This document shows, piece by piece, positions 63,205 to 64,000 of a stretch of DNA of 64,000 nt (its first letter is position 1; each line of letters opens with the position of its first letter). Both the position numbers and the translations under genes were made by a program. Under the pieces are notes generated by a model. That model saw nothing but the letters and a program-made list of their open reading frames with translations, made no database searches and was not told the origin of the DNA. The DNA is from Streptomyces bikiniensis (lineage in GTDB: Bacteria > Actinomycetota > Actinomycetes > Streptomycetales > Streptomycetaceae), in assembly GCA_000716465.1 (NCBI GenBank), contig JNWL01000040.1, positions 1 through 64,000 on the forward strand. The letters are read 5' to 3'.

Positions 63205-64000
63205 ATGGCCGACATCACCCGGCGGGCCGGCTGGCGCCATCTGCGCTCCGCGCCCACCGCGCACATCCGCCACCAGCGACGGGGAAAGCTCGTCCACGAC
63301 GGCGAGGGGCTCAGCTTCTGGTTCCGGCCGCGCACCGCCGCCCTCTCCGAGGTGCCGGTGAACGACCGGGAGCTGGCGATGGCCTTCCACGCCCGCACGG
63401 CCGACTTCCAGGACGTGAGCGTGCAGTCCACCGTCACGTACCGGATCGGCGACCCGGGCGCCGCGGCCACCCGGCTCGACTTCTCCATCGACCCCGACAC
63501 GGGCGCCTGGCGCGGCACCCCGCTGGAGCAGATCGCCACCCTCCTCACCGAGACCGCCCAGCAGCACGCCCTCGACGTCCTGGCCCGCACCACCCTCGCC
63601 GCCGCGCTCGTCGACGGGGTGGCGGCGGTACGGGACCGCATCGCGACCGGCCTCGCCGCCGAGCCGCGCCTGCCGGACACCGGCATCGAGGTCGTCGCCG
63701 TCCGGGTCGTGGCGATCCGCCCCGAGCCCGAGGTCGAGCGCGCCCTGCGCACCCCCGCCCGCGAGCAGATCCAGCAGGAGGCCGACCGCGCCACCTACGA
63801 GCGCCGGGCGGTCGCCGTCGAGCGGGAGCGCGCCATCGCGGAGAACGAGCTGGCCAGCAAGATCGAGCTGGCCCGGCAGGAGGAGCGGCTGGTCGAGCAG
63901 CGCGGCACCAACGCGCGGCGCGAGGCCGAGGAGAACGCCGCCGCCGACGCGGTGCGGGCCGAGGCCGAGGCCGTACGGAAGGTCCGGCTCGCCCGGGCCG
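63205..64000 (+). CDS. SPFH/band-7 domain protein (partial, runs off the window)
   Basis: The first 265 residues are visible, starting at ATG 63205 with AGGGGG upstream. No N-terminal TM helix is present. The SPFH domain (AHIRHQRRGKLVHDGEGLSFWFRPRTAALSEVPV to GIEVVAVRVVAIRPEPEVERAL) is followed by a Glu/Arg/Ala coiled coil (EARDATYERRAVAVERERAIAENELASKI-type). Unlike the flotillin at 48975 it starts directly in the domain and is probably peripheral or cytosolic. Such slipin/prohibitin-like proteins scaffold complexes. The C-terminus and next genes are unseen. Confidence 0.88.
   Translation, partial: MADITRRAGWRHLRSAPTAHIRHQRRGKLVHDGEGLSFWFRPRTAALSEVPVNDRELAMAFHARTADFQDVSVQSTVTYRIGDPGAAATRLDFSIDPDTGAWRGTPLEQIATLLTETAQQHALDVLARTTLAAALVDGVAAVRDRIATGLAAEPRLPDTGIEVVAVRVVAIRPEPEVERALRTPAREQIQQEADRATYERRAVAVERERAIAENELASKIELARQEERLVEQRGTNARREAEENAAADAVRAEAEAVRKVRLARA

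Overview
The window is chromosomal DNA from a Streptomyces, or a very close actinomycete. GC content is very high and third codon positions are strongly GC-biased. GTG and TTG starts are common, and Shine-Dalgarno sites are of the AGGAG/GGGAG type. The gene content is also typical: a 2-methylisoborneol (geosmin-like odorant) operon, a Zur-controlled set of zinc-free ribosomal protein paralogues, a SigE-family ECF sigma factor, PucR and TetR regulators, SPW-repeat proteins and a Ser/Thr kinase with an extracellular domain.

Layout. 1-3268: the tail of an IS transposase abuts an MMPL exporter; next comes a DUF2470 protein behind a clear DmdR/IdeR iron box. 3347-8345: the overlapping mutA-mutB-meaB operon for methylmalonyl-CoA mutase and its G-protein chaperone. 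8433-12085 (minus): the 2-methylisoborneol operon, encoding an encapsulin shell protein, the MIB synthase and the GPP methyltransferase. The shell gene has lost its normal 3' end. 12333-20614: a GNAT protein, a kinase with a translationally coupled membrane partner, secreted GH30, GH3 beta-glucosidase and a divergent TetR gene with palindromic operators. 20673-23478: zinc-independent S18, a CobW-type protein, L31, L33, L28, S14 and L32, with Zur boxes at 22558 and 23240.

23780-33120: a methyltransferase, then a stress/envelope block. This holds SPW-type membrane proteins, ctaD, DUF5133, DUF3618, a holin-X-like protein, a repeat-rich envelope protein, a Rieske/DUF2231 protein and DUF1360, with a SigB-like promoter at 27847. 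33142-37735: an unknown protein, a methyltransferase and pntAB. 37948-40976: PhzF diverges from two overlapping AlkB-like Fe(II)/2-oxoglutarate oxygenases. This is the best candidate for an undescribed small pathway. 41242-43775: sigma/anti-sigma-like pair and a PIG-V-type mannosyltransferase. 44006-51026: a 1623-aa AAA ATPase paired with a flotillin. 51602-56476: PucR regulator, a remnant of queD, a CASTOR/POLLUX-like channel, an aldo/keto reductase, a perfect 20-bp-stem terminator and tRNA-Pro(GGG). 56530-64000: a STAND/LAL-like ATPase without a DNA-binding domain, DUF309, an internally deleted DUF488 gene, TetR with a 38-bp operator, PAP2, an EamA-like transporter, and a second SPFH protein running off the end behind twin palindromes.

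A recurring theme is gene decay by clean deletion: the encapsulin 3' end, the queD 5' half and the DUF488 middle. Family assignments are read by eye from translated sequence. No database search was run.
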